Assembly (NCBI RefSeq): GCF_009295825.1
Contig: NZ_WHKF01000001.1
Location: 833,088-897,087 of the forward strand
Source of the DNA: Marinifilum sp. N1E240
GTDB lineage: Bacteria > Bacteroidota > Bacteroidia > Bacteroidales > Marinifilaceae
DNA length: 64,000 nt
Reading direction: 5' to 3'
In this document: positions 18,316 to 25,272 of the stretch, piece by piece
How the letters are laid out: each line of letters opens with the position of its first letter
Numbering within the stretch: position 1 is the stretch's first letter
Made by a program: the position numbers and the translations under genes
The notes under the pieces: model-generated
Databases searched by the model: none
What the model was told of the DNA's origin: nothing
What the model saw: the letters and a program-made list of their open reading frames with translations, nothing else

Positions 18316-20022
18316 CTAATGCTTAAAATCTTGTCCCTTCACTATTTCATCAACATACTTTTTGCGGATAATAAAGTCCCCGAAAGTTTCTCCATCTTCT
18401 CTGGTTTCGGAGTAATCTTTAAGAAGAGGACGTAATTCGGTAAGAATTTCATCTTCGTTTACATTTTCTCTGTAAAGATTATTTAAGCGAGTACCATTGA
18501 AGTTTCCTCCCAAATAGAGGTTGTACCTGCCCGGACCTTTTCCTATAAAGCCTATTTCGGCAACATAAGGTCTTCCACAACCATTGGCACAACCAGTCAT
18601 TCGAATCACAATTTCATCTTTATACAATCCGAATTCACTTAAACCATTCTCAATTTTGTCAATTAAATTTGGTAAATACCTTTCTGCCTCGGCAAATGCC
18701 AAACTACAAGTGTTTAATGCAACACAAGCTATAGAGTTGGCTCTTGTTCCGGAAATTGCTTGTGGAAATAATCCGTACTTTTTAAGAATTTGATTGACCT
18801 TGCTTTTGTCAGATTCCTTAATTTTTCCAAGAATCAAGTTCTGATTCCCTGATAATCGGAAGTCAGATATTTTTAATTCTGCTATCTCTCGCAGAGCGGT
18901 TTTTAGCTTTATATTTTCTTCATCTTTCACTCTACCACCTTCTATAAATAGCCCCAAATACCATTCTTTATTTACGGTTTGATGCCATCCAAATTTATCT
19001 CCATTTCGAATTAGGGTATAGGTACGTTCCTCTTCCAGTTCATAGCCCAATTTTTCGTGTAATAGATCTTTAAATTTATCAATTCCCAAACGATCAATGG
19101 TATATTTTAAACGGGCATTCTTTCTTACTTTTCTGTTTCCTTGTTCTTTCTGAACCAGTACAATTTTCTCAGCTACATCAACTGTGTTTTCAGCCTTTGC
19201 AAAACCCAAAACAGTTCCCAATCTAGGATAAGTTTCTGCATCGCCAAATGTGGTTCCCATTCCACCTCCCACAACAATATTAAAACCTTCTAAAACACCA
19301 TTATTTTCTATGGCAATAAATCCAATATCCTGGGTGAAAACATCGGTATCGTTAAAGGGAGGAATGGTAAATCCAATCTTAAATTTACGCGGCAAATATA
19401 CCGGTCCGTAGAGAGGCTCCACTTCACCTGCACTTCCTTCGGCTACCTTTTTTTTGTCTAACCAAATTTCATAGTATGCCGGAGTACGTGGAGTAAGATG
19501 ATCACTAACCTTATTGGCATATTCCTGAACCTGATTAAATACATTGGAGGAATAAGGATGTGGACTTGCCATTACATTTCTGTTTACATCACCACAAGCG
19601 GCAATGGTATCTAACAGAGATTGATTTATGGACTGAATACTTGGTTTCAAATTTCCTTTTAGTACCCCATGAAATTGAAACGCCTGTCGGGTTGTTAGCT
19701 TTAAAGTTCCGTTGGCATATTCATCAGAGATCCGATCCATTTGTAACCACTGGTCCGCATTCACTAATCCACCGGGAACTCTTACCCTTATTAAAAAAGA
19801 GTAATCGGGTTCCAATTTTTGTTTCTTTCGTTCACGTTCAGTATCTCTGTCAAATTGTTGATAAATGCCATGAAATTTAGATACCTGTCGATCATCAAGC
19901 GCAATTGCATCAGTTACGCTATTGGCAAGACTTTCCTCTAATGTGCCGCGTAAATAATTGCTATCGGTTTTTATTTTTTCTATTTCGGACAATTCAGCCC
20001 AATTTATATTTTTATCTGTCAT
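18316..20022 (-). CDS. cysI: Sulfite reductase hemoprotein (beta) subunit
   Basis: A 568-residue protein, close to E. coli CysI (570). It carries siroheme and a [4Fe-4S] cluster and reduces sulfite to sulfide with six electrons. The cluster and siroheme cysteines are visible as CVALNTCSLAFAEAERYLP (residues about 435-453) and MTGCANGCGRPY (near 480). Earlier motifs include LKLTTRQAFQFHGV and NVMASPHP. It sits 39 bp downstream of cysJ, its electron donor, and upstream of the siroheme methylase. The sulfate-activating genes (cysD, cysN, cysH) are not in this window. Confidence 0.95.
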   Translation of the reverse strand: MTDKNINWAELSEIEKIKTDSNYLRGTLEESLANSVTDAIALDDRQVSKFHGIYQQFDRDTERERKKQKLEPDYSFLIRVRVPGGLVNADQWLQMDRISDEYANGTLKLTTRQAFQFHGVLKGNLKPSIQSINQSLLDTIAACGDVNRNVMASPHPYSSNVFNQVQEYANKVSDHLTPRTPAYYEIWLDKKKVAEGSAGEVEPLYGPVYLPRKFKIGFTIPPFNDTDVFTQDIGFIAIENNGVLEGFNIVVGGGMGTTFGDAETYPRLGTVLGFAKAENTVDVAEKIVLVQKEQGNRKVRKNARLKYTIDRLGIDKFKDLLHEKLGYELEEERTYTLIRNGDKFGWHQTVNKEWYLGLFIEGGRVKDEENIKLKTALREIAELKISDFRLSGNQNLILGKIKESDKSKVNQILKKYGLFPQAISGTRANSIACVALNTCSLAFAEAERYLPNLIDKIENGLSEFGLYKDEIVIRMTGCANGCGRPYVAEIGFIGKGPGRYNLYLGGNFNGTRLNNLYRENVNEDEILTELRPLLKDYSETREDGETFGDFIIRKKYVDEIVKGQDFKH

Positions 20023-20061
20023 GATTTGTTTTGCTTTAATCTAAACTGGTTTACTATCCGT

Positions 20062-21837
20062 TTAATACACATCTAAAAGAAGTCTTCTTTCTTTTTTGAG
20101 CTTCTTAAAGTATTCTTCAGCTTTATCGGGAGTAACTCCTCCTTCAATTTCGATAATCTCTTTTAAGGTATGCTGAACATCTTTAGCCATGTAATTTTTA
20201 TCACCGCAGATATAAAAATGAGCTCCACTTTCCAGCCATTTGAAAACTTCTTTGGCATTCTCTTTTAGTCGATGTTGCACGTAAGTTTTTTCTTGCTGAT
20301 CTCTCGAGAAAGCTACATCTAATTTGTTCAGGACTCCTTTTTGAAGGTATTTCTGCCATTCGACCTGATACAGGAAATCCTCCTTGAATCTTTGGTTCCC
20401 AAAGAACAACCAACTGTTTGCATTTTCGCCCTTTTGTTCCAGTTCTTGAAGAAAACTTCGATAAGGAGCAATTCCCGTTCCGGCACCCACCATTATTACT
20501 GCTTTGTTATTCTCCTTTGGCAATCGGAATGCTTCGTTTTTTTCAATAAATATTGGAATGTGATCGCCAATATTAATTTGATCGGACAGGTAGGTTGAAC
20601 ATGCTCCGTTTCGATCTCGTTTTTTATGCTTGTATCTAAGGGAAGCCACGGTAACATGAACTTCTTCAGGATTCTGAGCCGGACCGGAAGAAATCGAGTA
20701 GAGGCGAGCGTATAATACTCTTAGAATTCCTAGCAATTCATCGGCTTGAATCTTTCCCTGGTAATCTTCTAACAGATCGTAAACATCGGCACCGTAAAGG
20801 TATTTGTCAAGTGCTTTCTCATTTTCAAGTAGCGAAGCCAGTTTGCTGTTGTTTACAATTGCATTGTATTTTTCAAGAACCTCTTTATTGAGCACGGTAA
20901 TTTCTAATTTGTGCTGTAGTGCGCTGAAAATCGACAACTGCTTACCTCCAACACTTACTATTCTTTCCGGATCATCCCCAAAGAAATTGATGATCAGTTC
21001 GACCAGATCAACAGGATTGTTTGGTAAAATTCCTATGCTGTCTCCCGCTTCATAACTTATACCTGAATCCTCCAATGAGATTTCAACATGGAATATTTCT
21101 TTTTCAGACTTATCGGTAGTAATTCTTACCTTATCCAACACCTCTGCATAAAAAGGATTGGCTCTGTTGAATTTCTTCTTTACCTGGACAACGGCATTGC
21201 TTGTGCTGGTTGAACTGATTTCTGGGTTTAATTTTTTCAATTCTTCTGCGATTGCCTCAATCCAATTGACAGCATCTTCTTCATAAGCAACATCTGCTTT
21301 TTGAATGGGAACAATTGCCTCTCCTCCTAATTTTGTAAATGCTTCATGAAAATCTACCCCTGTTTGGCAAAATTTTTTGTACGATTTATCGCCAAGAGCT
21401 AAAACAGAGAATTTGGTTTCATTAAGTTTCGGCGCTCTTGAACCAAGAACGTATTCATGAAAATCTTCAGCTTGTAAAGGTGGTTCGCCTTCACCGTGAG
21501 TACTCACAATTAGAAATAGATATTTCTCCTTTTTTAGATCATTCTTTTTGTAATCATCAAGAGATTTAAGATTTGGATTAAATCCTAAAGCTTTAATTCT
21601 CTCGTGCAAATCAGTGGCAATTTCTTTGCTGTGACCTGTGTGAGTCCCGTAAAGAATGGTGATTTTTTCAGAAGAAGTTACAGGAGTTTGAATCGAAGAA
21701 CTATCTGCGCTTGCATTTCCATTTATAATTCCTGAAATGTATCCGTCCACCCAAACCAACTGTTCGTTTGAGAGATTTTTAATAATCGAGTTAAGCTGCT
21801 CGAGTTGTTCTGTATTTAGTTTATAATTTGTTGTCAT
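20062..21837 (-). CDS. cysJ: Sulfite reductase flavoprotein (alpha) subunit
   Basis: A 591-residue diflavin reductase (E. coli CysJ has 599). Domains in order: flavodoxin/FMN (about 58-200, with LYGTHTGHSKEIA and STHGEGEPP); FAD-binding ferredoxin-reductase type (about 225-440, with RLYSISSGP and GACSTYL); NADPH binding (about 445-591, with GAGTGIAPYRSFLQE, FFGNQRFKEDFLY and YICGDKNYMAKDV). It passes electrons from NADPH to CysI. The stop of the precorrin-2 dehydrogenase gene lies 3 bp upstream, so the two are translationally close. Confidence 0.95.
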   Translation of the reverse strand: MTTNYKLNTEQLEQLNSIIKNLSNEQLVWVDGYISGIINGNASADSSSIQTPVTSSEKITILYGTHTGHSKEIATDLHERIKALGFNPNLKSLDDYKKNDLKKEKYLFLIVSTHGEGEPPLQAEDFHEYVLGSRAPKLNETKFSVLALGDKSYKKFCQTGVDFHEAFTKLGGEAIVPIQKADVAYEEDAVNWIEAIAEELKKLNPEISSTSTSNAVVQVKKKFNRANPFYAEVLDKVRITTDKSEKEIFHVEISLEDSGISYEAGDSIGILPNNPVDLVELIINFFGDDPERIVSVGGKQLSIFSALQHKLEITVLNKEVLEKYNAIVNNSKLASLLENEKALDKYLYGADVYDLLEDYQGKIQADELLGILRVLYARLYSISSGPAQNPEEVHVTVASLRYKHKKRDRNGACSTYLSDQINIGDHIPIFIEKNEAFRLPKENNKAVIMVGAGTGIAPYRSFLQELEQKGENANSWLFFGNQRFKEDFLYQVEWQKYLQKGVLNKLDVAFSRDQQEKTYVQHRLKENAKEVFKWLESGAHFYICGDKNYMAKDVQHTLKEIIEIEGGVTPDKAEEYFKKLKKERRLLLDVY

Positions 21838-21840
21838 GAT

Positions 21841-22317
21841 TTAGTTTGCAATTAGTAGTTTTTGTAATCGGTAATTTTCAAAGTAATCCTTTAACTGATT
21901 GCGGATTTGGATGGATTTGTACACATCTTCGCCATTTGAACTTACAGCAATGCTGATATTTTCCCGTTTGTAAATGGCAGGAGAAACAAATTCACAAAAT
22001 TCTGGTTGATCGTGAACATTTAGTAACACGTTAACATCACGACAATCGCGAATTAATTGCTTGACAAACGAAGGATCATCAACACAACTGTAGATGAGAT
22101 AGTAGTCTTTCAGAAAATCTTTGTGGTATTGTTGTTCGTGATAAACTATACCCGAATTCTTAATCCAGCTAATGATTTTGGGAGCAATAATTTCAATTAA
22201 ATTTGTGCTTCGCTGCAGTATTTTTAGTTTTTTGTAGGCATCTTCGCCTCCTCCGATAATCAGAATTTTTTTATCGGTAACATCTATTGCTATGGGTAAA
22301 AATTGTTTTTTCGACAT
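21841..22317 (-). CDS. Precorrin-2 dehydrogenase (CysG N-terminal/Met8-like domain)
   Basis: A 158-residue protein beginning FLPIAIDVTDKKILIIGGGEDAYKKL, the NAD-binding glycine motif of bifunctional precorrin-2 dehydrogenase/sirohydrochlorin ferrochelatase proteins. It oxidises precorrin-2 to sirohydrochlorin. Only the N-terminal Rossmann domain and a short tail are present; full CysG-N/Met8 proteins have 200 or more residues, including the dimerisation helices linked to ferrochelation. Iron insertion may therefore need another enzyme outside this window. It is second in the operon, 11 bp after DUF2061 and 3 bp before cysJ. Confidence 0.85.
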   Translation of the reverse strand: MSKKQFLPIAIDVTDKKILIIGGGEDAYKKLKILQRSTNLIEIIAPKIISWIKNSGIVYHEQQYHKDFLKDYYLIYSCVDDPSFVKQLIRDCRDVNVLLNVHDQPEFCEFVSPAIYKRENISIAVSSNGEDVYKSIQIRNQLKDYFENYRLQKLLIAN

Positions 22318-22328
22318 AATGCTTGTTT

Positions 22329-22559
22329 TTAAATGTGATAATCAACGGGATGTTTTTCTTCTCTTCCAAATTTGATTTTATTCCATGTTCTTTCGTGTAG
22401 AAAATAAAGCCCCATTTTAGTGAAGAGTTCTACACCACCAATCGACATTGCCCAGGTGATATCGCCAATGATCAACCATGAAATTAAGACGGTATCTATG
22501 GTTCCAATAGTTCTCCATGAAATGGTTTTGGCGATGCTTCTGTAGGTTTTTTCTTTCAT
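22329..22559 (-). CDS. DUF2061 small membrane protein
   Basis: A 76-residue protein with the DUF2061 pattern: SIAKTISWRTIGTIDTVLISW, then a hydrophobic segment (LISWLIIGDITWAMSIGGVEL) and LYFLHERTWNKIKFG. One or two membrane helices are expected. It is the first structural gene of the sulfite reductase operon, directly behind the second attenuator-like terminator (22584-22610). DUF2061 proteins are often found with sulfur-assimilation genes; a transport or accessory role is only inferred. The stop is 11 bp upstream of the precorrin-2 dehydrogenase start. Confidence 0.87.
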   Translation of the reverse strand: MKEKTYRSIAKTISWRTIGTIDTVLISWLIIGDITWAMSIGGVELFTKMGLYFLHERTWNKIKFGREEKHPVDYHI

Positions 22560-22576
22560 TTCTTTTGCTTACAAAT

Positions 22577-22610
22577 AAAAAAAGAGCCTTTCTGGATTGC
22601 AGAAAGGCTC
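22577..22610 (-). terminator. Attenuator hairpin 2 upstream of the sulfite reductase operon
   Basis: A perfect 11-bp stem (GAGCCTTTCTG at 22584-22594 with CAGAAAGGCTC at 22600-22610) and a 5-nt loop, followed on the minus strand by a U-run (plus A at 22577-22583). It lies between short leader ORF 2 and the operon's first gene, where a constitutive terminator would silence the operon. That position points to attenuation. Confidence 0.85.
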
Positions 22611-22646
22611 GATATGCTTGGTCATAATAGTGCACAACGAATTCTG

Positions 22647-22730
22647 CTAGGGAGGAAACCATAACATACACATACAACAACATGCAAAAATGTTGAGTTG
22701 GATACTGATATGTGAATTTTTGAAATTCAT
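22647..22730 (-). CDS. Cys/Met-rich leader peptide 2 (27 aa)
   Basis: A 27-codon ORF from the ATG at 22728-22730 to TAG at 22647-22649. Residues 16-24 read ACCCMCMLW, with four TGT cysteine codons and two further ATG codons in seven positions. It is too short and biased to be an enzyme and sits 36 nt before an intrinsic terminator at the head of a sulfite reductase operon. This is how leader peptides of amino-acid attenuators look. The 15 nt TGTTGTATGTGTATG are identical in leader 1. The hexamer GCAGAA, beginning at the last base of the stop codon, can pair with TTCTGC of the terminator's left arm. Translation is not demonstrated. Confidence 0.65.
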   Translation of the reverse strand: MNFKNSHISIQLNIFACCCMCMLWFPP

Positions 22731-22770
22731 TCTTAATTTTAATATGCTATATCTAAAGCAATTGAATTCA

Positions 22771-22803
22771 TAAAAAAAGCCTTTCTGCGAGTGCAAAAAG
22801 GCT
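22771..22803 (-). terminator. Attenuator hairpin 1 between the two leader ORFs
   Basis: An 11-bp stem with one mismatch (22778-22788 against 22793-22803), a 4-nt loop, and a minus-strand U-run (plus A at 22772-22777). The left arm in the transcript contains CCTTTTTGCA, which is perfectly complementary to TGCAAAAAGG at the end of leader ORF 1 (plus positions 22844-22853), giving a mutually exclusive antiterminator. Confidence 0.8.
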
Positions 22804-22833
22804 ATTCTATATATTTTGATTCGATTTAACTCA

Positions 22834-22908
22834 TCAAGCAATTCCTTTTTGCAAAACACAATTTTCCATACACATACAACACATTGTACATGCAACAGAA
22901 ACATTCAT
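22834..22908 (-). CDS. Cys/Met-rich leader peptide 1 (24 aa)
   Basis: A 24-codon ORF from the ATG at 22906-22908 to TGA at 22834-22836. Residues 7-17 read CTMCCMCMENC: five cysteines, all TGT, among three methionines. It stops 30 nt before hairpin 1. Its last codons include TGCAAAAAGG, the exact complement of the terminator's left arm. A ribosome reaching the stop would cover this segment and allow termination; a ribosome stalled on the cysteine codons would leave it free to pair and prevent termination. Family knowledge: this is the logic of trp/his-type attenuation. The assignment to cysteine sensing is inference from codon content and the downstream cys genes. Confidence 0.7.
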   Translation of the reverse strand: MNVSVACTMCCMCMENCVLQKGIA

Positions 22909-23123
22909 TTTATTATTTAGGATATTACTCATTATTTTGTTTTAAATCGGACTAAATGATCTCTTATTCGGCTACAAGGATATGAAGATATTTTGAATAA
23001 TCCAACATAGTGCAACAAAAATAATTTCAGCCAATTGCCGTTTTACTTATTTAAATCGATTGCATGCATCTAAATAAAATGAGAATTTAAGAATTTTAAA
23101 AATTATGAATTGTTAACATGGAA

Positions 23124-23158
23124 TTTGTTGCTTGGGATTCAATCTCTTCATATATTTA
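23124..23158 (+). promoter_or_regulatory. Promoter for the acidic protein/PspC operon
   Basis: TTTGTTG at 23124-23130, then about 20 bp, then TATATTTA at 23151-23158 (7 of 8 matches to TAnnTTTG). The ATG at 23183 lies 24 nt further on. The stretch between the leader region and this element (about 22910-23120) holds no gene that I can see; it must contain the divergent promoter of the sulfite reductase operon, for which I found no convincing match. Confidence 0.5.
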
Positions 23159-23182
23159 CGGCACAATAAATAAATTACAACT

Positions 23183-23437
23183 ATGCTCCCAAAGTTTTTA
23201 CTAGCAGACAATTCACAAGAGTTACCAGACACTCTTTTCATCGTTCACACACGCAATCCGAAATGTATTATCGAATGTGATGTTGAAGATTTTAATTCCA
23301 ACCAAACGATTCATTGGATGGATAAAACTCCTGAAGATCAAAATATGATTGAAGATTTGTTGGATGAAGCAGAAACTTTCTATAACGATGAATTGGACAG
23401 TCAGGAAGATCTTTACGACGAAGAATTTGAAGATTAA
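23183..23437 (+). CDS. Small acidic conserved hypothetical protein
   Basis: An 84-residue protein of unknown function with a very acidic C-terminus (residues 56-84 contain more than a dozen Asp/Glu). The N-terminal half reads like a small beta-rich domain (DTLFIVHTRNPKCIIECDVEDF). There is no signal peptide. It lies 11 bp upstream of a PspC-domain gene and shares a promoter with it, so a link to envelope stress is possible but not supported by any recognised domain. Confidence 0.72.
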   Translation: MLPKFLLADNSQELPDTLFIVHTRNPKCIIECDVEDFNSNQTIHWMDKTPEDQNMIEDLLDEAETFYNDELDSQEDLYDEEFED

Positions 23438-23448
23438 ATACATATTGC

Positions 23449-23643
23449 ATGACAAAAAAGTTAAAACGATCATCGAATAAGTTGGTCGCAGGTGTTTGTG
23501 CGGGAATTGCTGAATATTTGAATCTTGATGTTACACTTGTGAGAATATTGTATGTGCTAATTTCTATTTTTAGTGCCGGATTTCCTGGTTTATTAGTTTA
23601 CATTATTTTCTGGTTTGTTATGCCTGATTATAAGGATATCTAG
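23449..23643 (+). CDS. PspC-domain membrane protein
   Basis: A 64-residue protein that is almost entirely a PspC domain. It has an N-terminal basic start (KKLKRSSNK), the signature LVAGVCAGIAEYLNLDVTLVRILYV, then a hydrophobic segment ending YIIFWFVMPDY. PspC proteins sit in the inner membrane, and in enterobacteria PspC helps sense envelope damage and recruits PspA. No pspA or pspB is nearby; single short PspC proteins are common in Bacteroidota. It is second in a two-gene operon that ends at a strong terminator. Confidence 0.9.
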   Translation: MTKKLKRSSNKLVAGVCAGIAEYLNLDVTLVRILYVLISIFSAGFPGLLVYIIFWFVMPDYKDI

Positions 23644-23671
23644 TATTGATATAATCATTGTAAATGATATT

Positions 23672-23701
23672 GGAGAAAACGGAAGTTTTCTCCTTTTTTT
23701 A
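23672..23701 (+). terminator. Terminator after pspC-like gene
   Basis: A 9-bp stem (GGAGAAAAC at 23672-23680 with GTTTTCTCC at 23685-23693), a GGAA loop, and a long U-run from 23694. The following 200 bases to the next gene hold no supported feature. Confidence 0.9.
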
Positions 23702-23915
23702 TGCCATAAATTAAGATTGTACAGCAAGTTTATTTATGCTAGAAACATGTGTTCTAAAACAGTTCAAAAAGACCACATTTGTCATGATTTAGAAAAGTGT
23801 TTTCATCTATTTTTGCAGCGAATTTTTGAGGTGATATTAAATAACAGAACTAAATATATTAATCTGAATTGTAATATTTCCTTACGCAAACAACAACACT
23901 TAAATATTCTAACTG

Positions 23916-24632
23916 ATGAACCTAAAAAAACTGATCCCTTTACTTGGGTTGGTATTTATCTGTATGGGAGTTTCTGCTGAAAATCTTCCATCGAAAACCA
24001 AAGTGAATCGTAGTATTGACTTTGTAAGTAAACACTTGTGGCGTGGATCTAATAGTGGTACAGCTCCTACAATTGAGCCAACACTTGAGATACAAACCGG
24101 CAAATTTACTTTTGGGGCTTGGGGAGCCTATGCTACTGATGATAGTTATCAAGAGGTAGATTTCTACGTACAGTACAACACACCATTATTTCAGTTTAGC
24201 TTGTACGATTTTTATTGTCCGAGACCAAATTTTGAAAACTCGAAATTCTTCGACTTTGATAGTGAGAATAGTGTTCATCTATTCGATGCTACAGCTAAAT
24301 TTAAAGGGCATGCAAAATTCCCAATTTCAGTAATGGGATCTGTGCTTTTCTATGGAGAATTCGATAAAGATGAGAATGGAGATCAACAGTATTCAACATA
24401 TTTCGAATTTGGTTACTCTAAGCTAATTGCAGGGAAAAAATTCTCTTGGGCACTTGGTTTTTCGCCATTCGAAGGCATGTACGATGACAAGTTTAATGTG
24501 GTAAATGTGAACATGTGCATGTATGATCAAATTAAGCTTACAGATCAGTTTTCATTACCTATTAAAGGAGGGATTACCTTGAATCCTGCTACAGAGAGAT
24601 TGTTTTTGACTTTTGCTGTTACCATTAAGTAA
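23916..24632 (+). CDS. Outer-membrane beta-barrel protein, putative porin-like
   Basis: A 238-residue protein with a signal peptide (LKKLIPLLGLVFICMGVSA, cleavage before ENLPS). The rest alternates hydrophobic and polar residues with many aromatics, for example KFTFGAWGAYATDDSYQEVDF and FQFSLYDFYCP, as in 10-12-stranded barrels. It ends LFLTFAVTIK, a typical terminal strand, although the last residue is Lys rather than aromatic. It resembles uncharacterised TorF-type putative porins (SIDFVSKHLWRG near residue 33). It is a single gene with its own terminator; the substrate is unknown. Confidence 0.75.
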   Translation: MNLKKLIPLLGLVFICMGVSAENLPSKTKVNRSIDFVSKHLWRGSNSGTAPTIEPTLEIQTGKFTFGAWGAYATDDSYQEVDFYVQYNTPLFQFSLYDFYCPRPNFENSKFFDFDSENSVHLFDATAKFKGHAKFPISVMGSVLFYGEFDKDENGDQQYSTYFEFGYSKLIAGKKFSWALGFSPFEGMYDDKFNVVNVNMCMYDQIKLTDQFSLPIKGGITLNPATERLFLTFAVTIK

Positions 24633-24653
24633 TTTCAAAAGTATAGATATGTA

Positions 24654-24682
24654 AAGGCTTCCAATCGGAAGCCTTTTTTTTG
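24654..24682 (+). terminator. Terminator after barrel protein gene
   Basis: A 9-bp stem (AAGGCTTCC at 24654-24662 with GGAAGCCTT at 24667-24675), an AATC loop and a U-run from 24676. Confidence 0.9.
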
Positions 24683-24699
24683 TTATAATATGGAGAAGC

Positions 24700-24780
24700 T
24701 CCACATTAGGCTGTTGAAGCGTTCCATATTAAGCTGTTGAATGGTTCCACATTAGGCTATGGAAGCTTTCCACATTAGGC
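24700..24780 (+). repeat. 23-bp tandem repeat, three and a half units
   Basis: Units start at 24700, 24723, 24746 and 24769, an exact 23-bp period. Each begins TCCACATTAGGCT or a variant (TCCATATTAAGCT) followed by GTTGAA or ATGGAA. The array lies between a terminator and the MazG-like gene, outside any ORF I trust. There are no spacers, so it is not a CRISPR. Confidence 0.82.
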
Positions 24781-24885
24781 ACTGATAATTTTTCATAGGC
24801 TGAGCTTTTGATGTGACTATTTTATCAATTCAAAAGAATTGGTGATATTTAAGTTTTTAAGATAATTGTACCAGAAAACTATACA

Positions 24886-25266
24886 ATGACAGAGTTAGAG
24901 AAAGTAAATCAGTTTCATGATGCTTTTGGTGTGAACGTAGAACAGACTCCAAAAATTCCAGGTCGTGAAAGGTGTGAATTGAGACAGAATATTATACAGG
25001 AAGAGGTTGATGAATTAAAAGCTGCATGGGAATCTGGCGATTTGGTTGAAGTGGCAGATGCATTGGCAGATATTCATTACGTACTAATGGGAACAGTATT
25101 GGAATTCGGCTTGCAGGATAAATACCCCGATATTTTTTCGGAGGTTCACAAAAGCAATATGAGTAAGCTGGATGCAGATGGCAAACCTTTATACCGGGAA
25201 GATGGGAAAGTAATTAAATCGGACTTATTTAATGCACCTGATATTGAAAAAATCTTAAAAGGATAG
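24886..25266 (+). CDS. MazG/PRA-PH-type nucleotide pyrophosphohydrolase
   Basis: A 126-residue all-helical protein of the phosphoribosyl-ATP pyrophosphohydrolase/MazG superfamily. The metal-binding acidic motif is visible as EEVDEL (residues about 38-43) followed by ALADIHYV (near 60-67), the usual EExxE and ExxD-like arrangement. These enzymes cleave nucleoside triphosphates to monophosphate and pyrophosphate, often in pool sanitation. It is not next to his genes, so histidine synthesis is unlikely. It lies 6 bp upstream of a secreted lipocalin-like protein gene and may share its transcript. Confidence 0.85.
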   Translation: MTELEKVNQFHDAFGVNVEQTPKIPGRERCELRQNIIQEEVDELKAAWESGDLVEVADALADIHYVLMGTVLEFGLQDKYPDIFSEVHKSNMSKLDADGKPLYREDGKVIKSDLFNAPDIEKILKG

Positions 25267-25272
25267 AACATC

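Noticed and set aside
22647-22904. 85-residue ORF spanning both leader regions on the minus strand
   Set aside because: It runs through terminator 1 and its first half is in a different frame from the compact Cys-rich ORF at 22908-22834. The two short ORFs, each placed before a terminator, explain the sequence better.
24700-24780. Possible CRISPR array
   Set aside because: The 23-bp units are directly adjacent with no unique spacers and no cas genes nearby.
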